The position numbers were made by a program, and so were the translations under genes. From Pseudomonadota bacterium (GTDB lineage Bacteria > Pseudomonadota > Gammaproteobacteria > Burkholderiales > Rhodocyclaceae): DNA of 64,000 nt. Below, one piece after another: positions 56,333-64,000 of the stretch. The DNA is taken from the NCBI GenBank assembly GCA_018261905.1, contig JAGTRU010000014.1:1-64000 (forward strand), given 5' to 3'. Position 1 is the first letter of the stretch. Each line of letters starts with the position of its first letter. The notes below the pieces were generated by a model, which saw only the letters and a program-made list of their open reading frames with translations, did not search any database and was not told the DNA's origin.

Positions 56333-57276
56333 GTCAGATTCCCCAGGGCCTTGAACAGCGACAGGAAGCCGGGACCGGCGGTAACGATGATGAGGGCCGG
56401 GAGCAGGAAGAGAATCATGACGACGACCATCTTGGTCGCCATCTTGCCGACGAATTCCTGTGTCTCGAACCGTTTCTTTTCCGTCAGGCGCACCGAGAAC
56501 AAGCGGAGCGGCTCCTGCACGCCGGCCCCGTAGCGATCGGTCTGGCAGATCAGCGCCACCAGTTCGGCCAGTTCGGCAACATCGAGCTGCTTGGCCATTT
56601 GCTGCAAGGCCTCGCTGCGCGGCCGGCCACTGCGGATGGCCAGATTGACAGCATTGAATTCGTCAGAAAGGATGGGCAAGCCAAGGCGCCCATCCTCGGA
56701 AAAGAGCAGGATCGATTGCTCGAAACTGATCCCCACGCTGTGCATCATGCGCAGAAAATCGACGAAGACCGGCAATTCCTCGGCCAATTCGCGCAGCCGT
56801 CGGCGCCCCAGATAAGTAAGGAAATATTTGGGGGCAAGATAGAGCACGATGCAAACAGCGAGCAATTTGAGCCAGGCATCCAGACTGCCGGTGAGCAGCG
56901 CATAGGCGGCATAGAGGACGCCGCCGGCGATCGGCAGCAGCAGGCGGAGGGCCTGGAAGAAGAGGACCGCCCGGATGCTGCGAAAACCGGCACGAATGAG
57001 CAGCAAGCGTTCTTCCGAATCGCGTTCGGCGGCCCCCTCGGCGGCCATCCGGCCAGAGAGGAAAAGCGCGGCGCGCTCGAGCCGCGGCAATTCTTCGCTG
57101 CCCCGCTCCATCTCGCTCGGCCGGTTGCCCTGGCCCAGCATCTTGTCCAGCCGGTGAAACTGGCGCTGACGTTGAATCTGGCGCTGGGCACCGAGAAAAT
57201 AGCCATAGACCAGCCAGCTAATGCCGAGCACCGCCAGGCCCACACTACCCGCCACCAGCCAGGGAATCATCTGCAT
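56329..57276 (-). CDS. tadC: Flp pilus inner membrane platform protein TadC
   Basis: A 315-residue type II secretion F-like protein with membrane helices at the N-terminus, in the middle (two near residues 105-155) and at the end (MVVVMILFLLPALIIVTAGP). It has the family segment ELPVFVDFLRMMHSVGISFEQ. TadB and TadC form the inner membrane platform for the TadA ATPase. It starts 13 bases after tadB and overlaps tadD. Confidence 0.93.
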   Translation of the reverse strand: MQMIPWLVAGSVGLAVLGISWLVYGYFLGAQRQIQRQRQFHRLDKMLGQGNRPSEMERGSEELPRLERAALFLSGRMAAEGAAERDSEERLLLIRAGFRSIRAVLFFQALRLLLPIAGGVLYAAYALLTGSLDAWLKLLAVCIVLYLAPKYFLTYLGRRRLRELAEELPVFVDFLRMMHSVGISFEQSILLFSEDGRLGLPILSDEFNAVNLAIRSGRPRSEALQQMAKQLDVAELAELVALICQTDRYGAGVQEPLRLFSVRLTEKKRFETQEFVGKMATKMVVVMILFLLPALIIVTAGPGFLSLFKALGNLT

Positions 57277-57289
57277 TTGCCGTCGCCCC

Positions 57290-58210
57290 TCATTTCATCC
57301 TGGCCATCCGGAACAACAGCGCCATGCCGACCACCTGCAAAGCGGCGGCGGTAAGCAGCAGGCGTTGCCCCATCGGGTCGCGCCACATGCCGAGCAGGTA
57401 GGCCGGATTGGAAAACAGGGTCATCCCGCCGACGAACAAGGGCAAGGCACAAAGCACCCAGGCGCTGGCCCGGGTCTCGGCCGTCATCGCATGCAACTCC
57501 TTGGCGCCGCGCTGCTGCTCGCGCATCCCCTGGGCCAGGCGCTCGAGCACGGCATGGGCATTGCCGCCGTAACGGACGCCGAGGTAAAACACCGAGGCGA
57601 CGAAATTCAACTGACGGATGGCGTACAGTTCGGCCACCTGATTCATCGCATCTTCCAGCGCCAACCCGGCCCGGGTCCGCAGCAGGATCAGCTGGACGAT
57701 GCTGCGCAAGGGCTCGGCGCAGTCCTCGCAGGCATTGCGAAAGGCCAGTTCCAGGCTGCAGCCGACGGTAAGAATGCGCGAGATGGCATCGAGAAAGCCG
57801 GGCAGTTGCTCGACGACCTGGCGTCCGAAGCGCTCCACCCGCCAGCTCAGGAATACGCCGAGGAGAAGCGGATACAGCAGCAGGAGACCGAACAGTCCGG
57901 CCAGCCACCCGAACAGGGCGGCGCCGAGAACGAAGATCAGCACGGCGGGCAACGCGAGCAAGACATAGAGTTGTCGGCACGGCAGCAAGCCGGCCCGTTG
58001 CAAATAGCTGTCGAAGAGCGGCGGCACCCAGGCCTTGGCCGGCCCTTGCGGCACGAACTCGGTGGGCGACTCGAGGCGGATGAGCGCCGAGTTCAACCGT
58101 TGCCGCCCCTTGGCCAGGCGCTCCTCGCCACTGCCGCCGTGCAGCAGCAGGGCGGCCGCCGCCAGCAGGCTGAATACCGCCAGGCCGATCAGCCATTGAA
58201 GCTCAGTCAC
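57290..58210 (-). CDS. tadB: Flp pilus inner membrane platform protein TadB
   Basis: A 306-residue type II secretion F-like protein with helices at the N-terminus, a central pair (about 85-120) and a C-terminal one. The characteristic QLPGFLDAISRILTVGCSLE and GGNAHAVLERLAQGM segments are present. It overlaps tadA by eight bases and pairs with TadC as the platform of the pilus machine. Confidence 0.93.
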   Translation of the reverse strand: MTELQWLIGLAVFSLLAAAALLLHGGSGEERLAKGRQRLNSALIRLESPTEFVPQGPAKAWVPPLFDSYLQRAGLLPCRQLYVLLALPAVLIFVLGAALFGWLAGLFGLLLLYPLLLGVFLSWRVERFGRQVVEQLPGFLDAISRILTVGCSLELAFRNACEDCAEPLRSIVQLILLRTRAGLALEDAMNQVAELYAIRQLNFVASVFYLGVRYGGNAHAVLERLAQGMREQQRGAKELHAMTAETRASAWVLCALPLFVGGMTLFSNPAYLLGMWRDPMGQRLLLTAAALQVVGMALLFRMARMK

Positions 58211-59510
58211 GACCGCCCCCGAGCAGGAATACCGGGTTTGTCGAAAAGCGTTTCAGTTTTGCCGATTTCGGCTGACATCCGGTATTGACCCAAGCTTCCC
58301 GGCCATTGCGACTCGCCGCTTCGTAGCGGAATAGTTCCTGCATGCCGACCAACTCGTCCTGCACCCCGGTCAGTTCGCTGATCGAAATGACCCGCCGCGT
58401 GCCGTTCGGCAGCCGGGCCAGTTGAACGATCAGGTCGATAGCGCCGACGATCTGTCGGCGCAGGTTGAACTCGCCGCCCTGCCAGCCGCCAAAATGGAGC
58501 AGCATCTCGAGGCGATGCAGACACTCGCGCGGCGAGTTGGTATGGATCGTAGACATCGAGCCATCGTGGCCGGTATTCATCGCCTGCAGCATTTCAACCG
58601 CCTCGCCGCCGCGCACTTCGCCGACGATGATGCGGTCCGGCCGCATGCGCAGGCTGTTGCGCAAGAGATCGCGGGCCGTCACTTCGGCAACGTTTTCCAG
58701 ACCGCCCGGCCGCGACTCGAGACGAACGACGTGCTCATGCAGCAACTGCAATTCGGCCGCATCCTCGATGGTGATGATGCGTTCGCCTTCGGGAATGAAC
58801 TGGGCCAGCATGTTGAGAAAGGAGGTCTTGCCCGAGCCGGTGCCGCCACTGATCAGGATGTTGCATTTCATTTCGGCGGCATGGCTGAGGAAATCGAGCA
58901 TTTCCTGGTTCAGCGTGCCATAGGCGAGCATGTCGGAAGCCTGCAGCGGATGGCTGCGGAACTTGCGGATCGAGACCACCGGCCCGTTCAGGGAGACCGG
59001 TGGAATGATCACGTTGAGCCGGCCGCCATTGGGCAGGCGGGCATCGACCATCGGGCTGCCCTCATCGACCCGCCGGCCGAGCGGCGCGATCATGCGCTGG
59101 ACGATACGCATCAGGTGCTTGTTGTCGATGAAGCGGATCTTGCTCCGTTGCAGCAGGCCGTTCCTTTCGATGAACACTTCCTTGTAGCCGTTGATCAGGA
59201 TATCGGCCACCGATTCGTCGTTCATCAGCTCCTGCAACGGCCCGAGGCCGGTCAATTCGTCGGTCAGGTCCTTGACGATGAGCTGGATGTCGGTCGCATT
59301 GAGCGGCACGCGATGGCTGCTCGTAAAATCCTCGACCTCCTGGGCGACGAAACGCTGCACGACATTCAACGGCCAGTTGACGAAATCCGCCCCCAGATCC
59401 TCGATGCGATCGACCAGGCTCTTGTGCATCACCGCCTTGATGTCCTGGAACTCGTCGGACTGGTGAAACTCGCTATGCGGATCGGTACCCAGGGTGAAAT
59501 CGAAATCCAT
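58203..59510 (-). CDS. tadA: Flp pilus assembly ATPase TadA (CpaF)
   Basis: The 435-residue hexameric ATPase that powers Flp pilus assembly. It has an N-terminal helical domain, the Walker A motif ISGGTGSGKTSFLN, Asp box ITIEDAAEL, GEVRGGEAVEML and the His box TGHDGSMSTIHTNSP. It acts on the cytoplasmic face with TadB/TadC. The tail after residue 395 is short. It is ten bases downstream of tadZ. Confidence 0.96.
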   Translation of the reverse strand: MDFDFTLGTDPHSEFHQSDEFQDIKAVMHKSLVDRIEDLGADFVNWPLNVVQRFVAQEVEDFTSSHRVPLNATDIQLIVKDLTDELTGLGPLQELMNDESVADILINGYKEVFIERNGLLQRSKIRFIDNKHLMRIVQRMIAPLGRRVDEGSPMVDARLPNGGRLNVIIPPVSLNGPVVSIRKFRSHPLQASDMLAYGTLNQEMLDFLSHAAEMKCNILISGGTGSGKTSFLNMLAQFIPEGERIITIEDAAELQLLHEHVVRLESRPGGLENVAEVTARDLLRNSLRMRPDRIIVGEVRGGEAVEMLQAMNTGHDGSMSTIHTNSPRECLHRLEMLLHFGGWQGGEFNLRRQIVGAIDLIVQLARLPNGTRRVISISELTGVQDELVGMQELFRYEAASRNGREAWVNTGCQPKSAKLKRFSTNPVFLLGGGRD

Positions 59511-59520
59511 GGCGACCTTC

Positions 59521-60717
59521 TTACTTCAACAACGGCGTGAGCAAACGGCGAAACAACGAGGCTGGGTGCGGCACCCCCGCGGCCGGCGAGGCCGCCGGAT
59601 GGCGGTAATTCCCGAGCAGGCCGCGCAAGACCTCGAGGTAGGGGTCTTTCGGGGCGACCTCCGACAGCGACTTGCCCTGGTTGGCGCAGGCAATCATCTT
59701 GTCGGTGCGTTGCGGCAGATTGTCGACCCAGGGAATCTGCAGGTTCTGGGCGATCTGCAGCGGCGCCATGTCGATCCGGGCATCGTACTTGCCGGTCAGC
59801 AGGCCGATGCGCTCGGTCTCGAACTCGCGTTCGCGCAGGTTGTGCAACAGTTGGCGAGCCGAAAAGACCGAAGGCAGCGTCTGTTCCGAAACCATCAGGA
59901 TGCGCTCGGAAATCCCCAGGGCGTACATCAGCAGATCGACCCCGGCAAAACCGCCGAGATCGACGACAACGACCTTGAAATAGGACTTGAACAGACTGAG
60001 CAGGGTCATCGCATCGGCCGGCGAGATATCGCGCAGATCGGCCAGATTCTGGGGCAGCGACAGGATGGCCAGGCCGCTCTTGTGGTGGGCGAAGGCGGTG
60101 TTGAGCAGGGCATGGTCGAAGCGCCGCAGGCTGCGTACCGCATCGCAGAAGTTGAAGCCGACCTTGGTGTCGAGGTAGAGCGCCGCGTCGCCCGAGGGAT
60201 AACCGAAATCGAGCAACAGCACCGGCTCGCTGGGCATCACTTCCTGTTTCAGGAGGAGCGCCAGATGCACCGCGGCGGTCGTCGTTCCGACCCCCGGCCG
60301 GGCCCCTAGCAGGGTGATCATCTCGCCGGTCGACTTGGCCGGCCGGGTCGGCGATTGCTCGAGCACATGCTGCACCGAACGGCGAATCGCCTCGCGTGGC
60401 GCCTGCAACTCGACGAAATCGCGAGCCCCCGAACGCATGGCTTCGATAATCAGCGCATTTTCGGCGCGCGGCGCGAAGCCGACGATCCACAACCGGGGAT
60501 AGACGGCGAGCAGACTGGAGGTCAACTCGGCTGCTTTTTGCGAGTTCTGGTCGGAAAACTCGACAAAGACGATATTGGTGCCGAGCGAGCCGACCAGTTG
60601 CGACAGCACGTCGGTATTCCAGTGCAGCCAGACGGCAACGCCGATGCTCTGCAGGGCCTCGTTAAGCTGGGCAAAGTGGGATTCCTGCTCGCTGACGACG
60701 ATAAAGCGATGTTCCAT
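59521..60717 (-). CDS. tadZ: TadZ/CpaE-like pilus localisation protein
   Basis: A 398-residue protein with an N-terminal receiver-like fold that lacks the phosphorylation Asp pattern, followed by a ParA/MinD-type ATPase domain. The P-loop is altered: in ITLLGARPGVGTTTAAVH the usual Lys is replaced by Thr, as in other TadZ members. Such proteins place the pilus machine at the pole. It sits between the secretin (18 bases upstream) and tadA (ten bases downstream). Confidence 0.92.
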   Translation of the reverse strand: MEHRFIVVSEQESHFAQLNEALQSIGVAVWLHWNTDVLSQLVGSLGTNIVFVEFSDQNSQKAAELTSSLLAVYPRLWIVGFAPRAENALIIEAMRSGARDFVELQAPREAIRRSVQHVLEQSPTRPAKSTGEMITLLGARPGVGTTTAAVHLALLLKQEVMPSEPVLLLDFGYPSGDAALYLDTKVGFNFCDAVRSLRRFDHALLNTAFAHHKSGLAILSLPQNLADLRDISPADAMTLLSLFKSYFKVVVVDLGGFAGVDLLMYALGISERILMVSEQTLPSVFSARQLLHNLREREFETERIGLLTGKYDARIDMAPLQIAQNLQIPWVDNLPQRTDKMIACANQGKSLSEVAPKDPYLEVLRGLLGNYRHPAASPAAGVPHPASLFRRLLTPLLK

Positions 60718-60735
60718 GTTCGATCCCGCCCCTGC

Positions 60736-62163
60736 TTATTTGGAAAAACCGGTGTAGCGGGCGTTCTCTTCGTCGTCCGACAACAACAATGCCCGCCACA
60801 GGTTCGGATTGAAGTTCGCCTTCTCTTCGCCGGGCAACGGCCCGAGGTCGGTGCCCGCGGCCAGCGGCTGGACCAGCCGGGGCGTCACGATGAACAACAA
60901 CTCCTTGTCTTCGCGCGACAGGCTGATGCTTTTGAAAAAAGCACCGAGCACCGGAATATCGCCCAACCCCGGAATCTTGTTCACGTTCTTGGTGATGCTC
61001 TGGCTGACCAGGCCGCCGATCACGAAACTCTCGCCATTGCCCAGCTCGATGCTGGTCCCGGCCCGGCGCGTCGTCAGACTGGGAACGGCGACGCCGTTGA
61101 TGGTAATGGCATTCTCGAAATTCAGGTCGCTGACTTCCGGCTCGACGGTCAGCGCGATACGGTCGCCGGCCAGCACGGTCGGCGAGACATCGAGCCGAAT
61201 CCCGAAGGGCTTGTACTGGATCGTCGTTTGCCCCAAGGCCTGCGGCACCGGCACCGGAAATTCGCCACCGGCCAGGAAATTCGCCGTCCGCCCGCTTTGG
61301 GCGACCAGGGTGGGCTGGGCCAGGGTGCGGGCGAAACCGTTGCCCTCGAGAACGCTGAGTATGCCCAGGATGTTTTCCGAAGCCGAACCCACCACCAGAT
61401 TGAGGGCCTGGGAAATCGGCAACGTAAACTCGCCGGTGATCCCGCTGCTGGTCAGTTGCGTTTTGGTCAGACTGCTTGGCGCAAAGGTTCCGAAGGTAAA
61501 TCCCGACTTGTTGGAAATCAGGCTGAGCCCGGCCTTCTTCAATATTTTTCGGCTGAACTCGACGACCCGCACATCGATCTGCACTTCGCCGCCATAGGGC
61601 AGCGCGGTTGTGTCGAGCACCGCCGCCTTGGCATCGCCCCCGGCATGAGCCGCCAGCTGACGGGCGGCATCGTGTTGCTGCATGGTGCGCGGCGCGCCGC
61701 CGAGAATGGCGAGATCGCCGGAAGATTTGAGCGTGATGTCGCTCACCCCTTCGCCGGCCGGAACCCCCGCCGCCTTGTTCACCTGCAGGCGGTAGTTTTT
61801 CGCCGCCGCCCCGCCCTTGAACCAGATCAACAGGCTGGTTTCGCCGGGCCGGTTGCCCTGCAGCAGCAATTCCCGGCTATTCAAGACCTTGGCCTCGGCC
61901 ACTTCGCCGCTCCCGACCGCCACCCGCAACATCGGCTGGGGCAGCTTGAGCAGATGCTGGCCACCCGACGAGACGGTGATAACGTCAATTGCTTCGGCCG
62001 CGGAGGCCGTCCGCTGGCCGAAGACAAACAACAGGCAGGCCAGGCCCAGGACGCTCCACCACAATAGCCACTGCCGACCATGACTGCGGCCGGCCCGTCT
62101 CACCACGGCGGCGCGATACTGGTTTCTGCTCATTTCTCGTTCTCTGTGCACCGGATTTCTCAT
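60736..62163 (-). CDS. rcpA: Outer membrane secretin RcpA (CpaC)
   Basis: A 475-residue secretin that forms the outer membrane pore of the Flp pilus. An N-terminal membrane segment (LLWWSVLGLACLLFVFG) and signal cleavage near TASAAEA precede the pilus-N-terminal domain (LPQPMLRVAVGSGEVAEAKV), a BON-like part and the secretin core (GGEFPVPVPQALGQ, VPSLTTRRAGTSIELGNGES, PGLGDIPVLGAFFKS). The start is ATG 62163, overlapping the cpaB stop (ATGA), with GAGG seven bases upstream; an internal ATG at 62133 is the alternative. Confidence 0.94.
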   Translation of the reverse strand: MRNPVHREREMSRNQYRAAVVRRAGRSHGRQWLLWWSVLGLACLLFVFGQRTASAAEAIDVITVSSGGQHLLKLPQPMLRVAVGSGEVAEAKVLNSRELLLQGNRPGETSLLIWFKGGAAAKNYRLQVNKAAGVPAGEGVSDITLKSSGDLAILGGAPRTMQQHDAARQLAAHAGGDAKAAVLDTTALPYGGEVQIDVRVVEFSRKILKKAGLSLISNKSGFTFGTFAPSSLTKTQLTSSGITGEFTLPISQALNLVVGSASENILGILSVLEGNGFARTLAQPTLVAQSGRTANFLAGGEFPVPVPQALGQTTIQYKPFGIRLDVSPTVLAGDRIALTVEPEVSDLNFENAITINGVAVPSLTTRRAGTSIELGNGESFVIGGLVSQSITKNVNKIPGLGDIPVLGAFFKSISLSREDKELLFIVTPRLVQPLAAGTDLGPLPGEEKANFNPNLWRALLLSDDEENARYTGFSK

Positions 62164-63092
62164 GGCCGCGCCTCGGTTTGTTTCGTTTCCAGATAGACGG
62201 ATTTTTCCTTCAGTCCATGCAGAACGCTGACCGTTTTCCCCGGCGCTGCGCCGCTCTTTACCACAGGAGACGCAAGACGCCCGCTGCGCTCACCGCTTTT
62301 CGGCGTAGCGACCAGTTCGCGCAGGGTCAGCGTCACCGGCGTCATTTTGGCCGCCGTGCTGGCTAACTTCGGAGCAGCTTCCGTCGGCGCATCGCCGGCC
62401 GCTGCTGGCGGCGCCTCGGGCGGCCGCAAGGCCAACAGCAGACGCCCGGTTTCGGCGGCCAGCATCAACTTGTCGACGTCCGGCAACTTAACCGCCAACA
62501 CCGCAGTTTTCGGATTATCGACGGCGCTGCGCACCGAACTGCCGGCCTCCTTGGCCGCCACGCCGTCCTTGTTGCCGAAGGCGAGAATGCGCAGCTTTTC
62601 CAGCACCAGACGCGACTGGGTATCGGGAATTTCGTCGTTGTTGCGGCGCAGGGTAACGTACGCATCGACCAGGTCGCCGGGGCTGAGGCGGTTGCCGACG
62701 GCAATCACGTCATCGACCCGAATCGCCATCGCCCGCTCGCCGCTTTCAAGATGCTGCAGCATGACTCGCGTGTTGCCCTCGACCCGTTCCTTGAGCAACG
62801 GCTCACCGAGCGCGACATCGGAAGCGACCGGCTTGCCCACCAGCCCCTTGATGTCCGCATAACTGCCCTCGGGGGGCGTCGGAAATCCGCTCAGGCGCAG
62901 CATTTCCGGGGTCATCACGGTGCCGGCCGGAATGCGCACCGCGGCAACCACCACCGGCTGCATCTGCAATTGCGCCTGGCGCTGCTCGGCGGCCATGCGA
63001 TTGCTGATGGTCCAGGCATAGGCGGCCAGCCCAAGCGCCAGGAGGATCAACATGCCACCGATTATCTTCTGTATCTTGCCCAATTTGCCCAT
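62160..63092 (-). CDS. cpaB: Flp pilus assembly protein CpaB/RcpC
   Basis: A 310-residue protein with an N-terminal membrane helix (GGMLILLALGLAAYAWT), an SAF domain (VVVAAVRIPAGTVMTPEML, about 45-110) that is proposed to bind glycan, and the RcpC region (GLVGKPVASDVALGEPLLKE, then SPGDLVDAYVTL). The ATG at 63092 is chosen; an in-frame TTG at 63101 is possible. It overlaps rcpA by four bases and follows tadE by 23. Confidence 0.91.
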   Translation of the reverse strand: MGKLGKIQKIIGGMLILLALGLAAYAWTISNRMAAEQRQAQLQMQPVVVAAVRIPAGTVMTPEMLRLSGFPTPPEGSYADIKGLVGKPVASDVALGEPLLKERVEGNTRVMLQHLESGERAMAIRVDDVIAVGNRLSPGDLVDAYVTLRRNNDEIPDTQSRLVLEKLRILAFGNKDGVAAKEAGSSVRSAVDNPKTAVLAVKLPDVDKLMLAAETGRLLLALRPPEAPPAAAGDAPTEAAPKLASTAAKMTPVTLTLRELVATPKSGERSGRLASPVVKSGAAPGKTVSVLHGLKEKSVYLETKQTEARP

Positions 63093-63115
63093 CCCTCTCA
63101 ACGAAGATTCCGCAC

Positions 63116-63559
63116 TCAGTTAACATTCACCGCATCGAGCTGCACTGTCGCCTGGGCCGACAGCGTATCGGGAAGCGGAATGCCCAACCCCGGCAGGGGC
63201 GGCACAATGGGATTGGCGGCGTAGTTATAGACCAGGGCCACCTTCAGGCAGACAAAGCCGGTCGCCGCGCAGGTCACCGCGGTCACTTGCGGCACCGGCG
63301 CCTGTTTTCCCATCCAGGCAACCGCTGCCGTCGCCGTCGACGCGGCCAGGCTCTTGCGCTCGGCCAGGCCACCGACATCGGCCACCGCCGCCCGCGCCCC
63401 TTCATTCACGGCATGGGTCAGCGAGTGTTCGATGGCGAACACGATGCCATAGGCCACCACCCCGTACATCACCATGAAGAAAATGACAAAGACCAGGGCG
63501 AACTCGATCGCCACCGCCCCGCGCTGGGGAGAACGCCGGTCAAGCGGCAGCTTATGCAT
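63116..63559 (-). CDS. tadE: TadE-like pseudopilin
   Basis: A 147-residue protein with the TadE N-terminus: a short basic leader (DRRSPQRG) and the membrane helix AVAIEFALVFVIFFMVMYGV, where the Glu is at position 5 as in pilins cut by a prepilin peptidase, followed by a periplasmic domain with two Cys residues. The leader should be processed by the TadV-type peptidase encoded immediately upstream, which overlaps it by eight bases. Confidence 0.92.
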   Translation of the reverse strand: MHKLPLDRRSPQRGAVAIEFALVFVIFFMVMYGVVAYGIVFAIEHSLTHAVNEGARAAVADVGGLAERKSLAASTATAAVAWMGKQAPVPQVTAVTCAATGFVCLKVALVYNYAANPIVPPLPGLGIPLPDTLSAQATVQLDAVNVN

Positions 63560-64000
63560 GAGCCGGAACCGCCCAGGGAGTGGGCAGGATGCTCACATCC
63601 AGCCAGCCGAAGATGAGGGCGACGAGCACTGCCGCAACCCCGGCGCCGAACGGAATGCGTCCTTGCAGGCGCGCCGCCAGCCAGGCATCCGACATCCAGG
63701 GCCGGACCATTGGCGACGACACCAGCAGGGCCATGACGCCCGCCAGAAGGGAAGCAAAAAGAAACACCACCAGCAGCACCTGCGCCCCCCCCAGCCAACC
63801 GACCACTGCCATCAACTTGACATCCCCGGCCCCCATCCAGCCCCTGGCGTAAAACGCCAGCAGGGCCAGCAGGCCGAGCAGCGCCGCCAGCAAACCGCTG
63901 GCCACCGAGGCCCCGAACGGAGTAAGGCCATAGACCAAGCAATGGGCGGCACCAATCAGCACACCGCCGAGCAGCAGTGAATTGGGCAAACGTCGCCAGC
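63552..64000 (-). CDS. tadV: Prepilin peptidase TadV/CpaA, cut by the window edge
   Basis: A partial type IV prepilin peptidase. The visible part is about 149 residues and has the conserved RRLPN motif at the very edge (WRRLPNSLLL), about six membrane helices, and the active-site region GAGDVKLMAVVGWL with the second catalytic Asp. The first catalytic Asp, which normally lies shortly before RRLPN, is outside the window. It heads the tad operon as far as seen; the flp pilin gene would be expected further right. Confidence 0.9.
   Translation of the reverse strand, partial: WRRLPNSLLLGGVLIGAAHCLVYGLTPFGASVASGLLAALLGLLALLAFYARGWMGAGDVKLMAVVGWLGGAQVLLVVFLFASLLAGVMALLVSSPMVRPWMSDAWLAARLQGRIPFGAGVAAVLVALIFGWLDVSILPTPWAVPAHA

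Noticed and set aside
60355-62067. 570-codon open frame on the plus strand opposite tadZ and rcpA
   Set aside because: It is antisense to two pilus genes and has an Arg/Gln/Gly-rich composition without motifs.

Overview
The window is a GC-rich, densely coded bacterial chromosome segment. Gene content and order point to a betaproteobacterium, most likely Rhodocyclales of the Dechloromonas/Azonexus type. This is inferred from the strings dnaK-dnaJ, leuC-leuD-leuB-asd-fimV-truA-trpF-trpB-trpA-accD-folC-SPOR-cvpA-purF-metZ, kdp and tad, not from any database search. No rRNA, tRNA, insertion sequence, prophage or CRISPR array was seen, and no gap without a gene is longer than about 300 bases.

Layout. 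1-1513: end of dnaK, then dnaJ. 1742-11038: an orphan solute-binding protein, cysS (minus strand), a tightly packed plus-strand run (TPR protein, L,D-transpeptidase, periplasmic and cytoplasmic cyclophilins, lpxH, recQ) and a YjdF-like membrane protein. 11097-21441: an extended Kdp potassium region. Its first unit is a 30-residue membrane peptide, kdpF, kdpA, kdpB, kdpC and a PtsN-like EIIA gene. Its second unit is a 27-residue membrane peptide, two small unknown proteins, a CorA-type channel, kdpD and kdpE. 21454-27108: acyl-CoA synthetase, RhlE helicase, a second orphan solute-binding protein and an HD-GYP protein. 27115-45571: a long minus-strand housekeeping block for Met, purine, folate, fatty acid, Trp and Leu synthesis, tRNA modification and the polar protein FimV. 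45604-52493: MFS transporter, YdcH-like protein, aroC, a small basic ORF, CBS protein, HTH regulator, radical SAM protein, queD, patatin and a small Cys-containing protein. 52726-64000: a minus-strand tad (Flp pilus) cluster running out of the window at its prepilin peptidase.

Most notable observations. (1) The two Kdp units are preceded by near-duplicate promoters with identical geometry: TTTATATC, 48 bases start-to-start to TAGTAT, then 39 bases to the ATG of a tiny membrane peptide. This suggests that KdpE controls both the pump and its own regulatory operon, with an EIIA, two micropeptides, a 99-residue unknown, a Zn-ribbon protein and a CorA channel as extra members. This is the best candidate here for an undescribed system. 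(2) Five intergenic gaps are filled by 7-bp-periodic repeats with inverted-arm layout (GGATCGA/TCGATCC, GTTAGTC/GACTAAT), reaching to or into stop and start codons. (3) Smaller points include a hairpin covering the start codon of an MFS gene, an HTH gene behind AT-rich palindromes, an uncharacterised 52-residue ORF opposite aroC, a lipoprotein gene embedded between leuC and leuD, and a tad-linked regulator with an excisionase-like HTH in front of its receiver domain.
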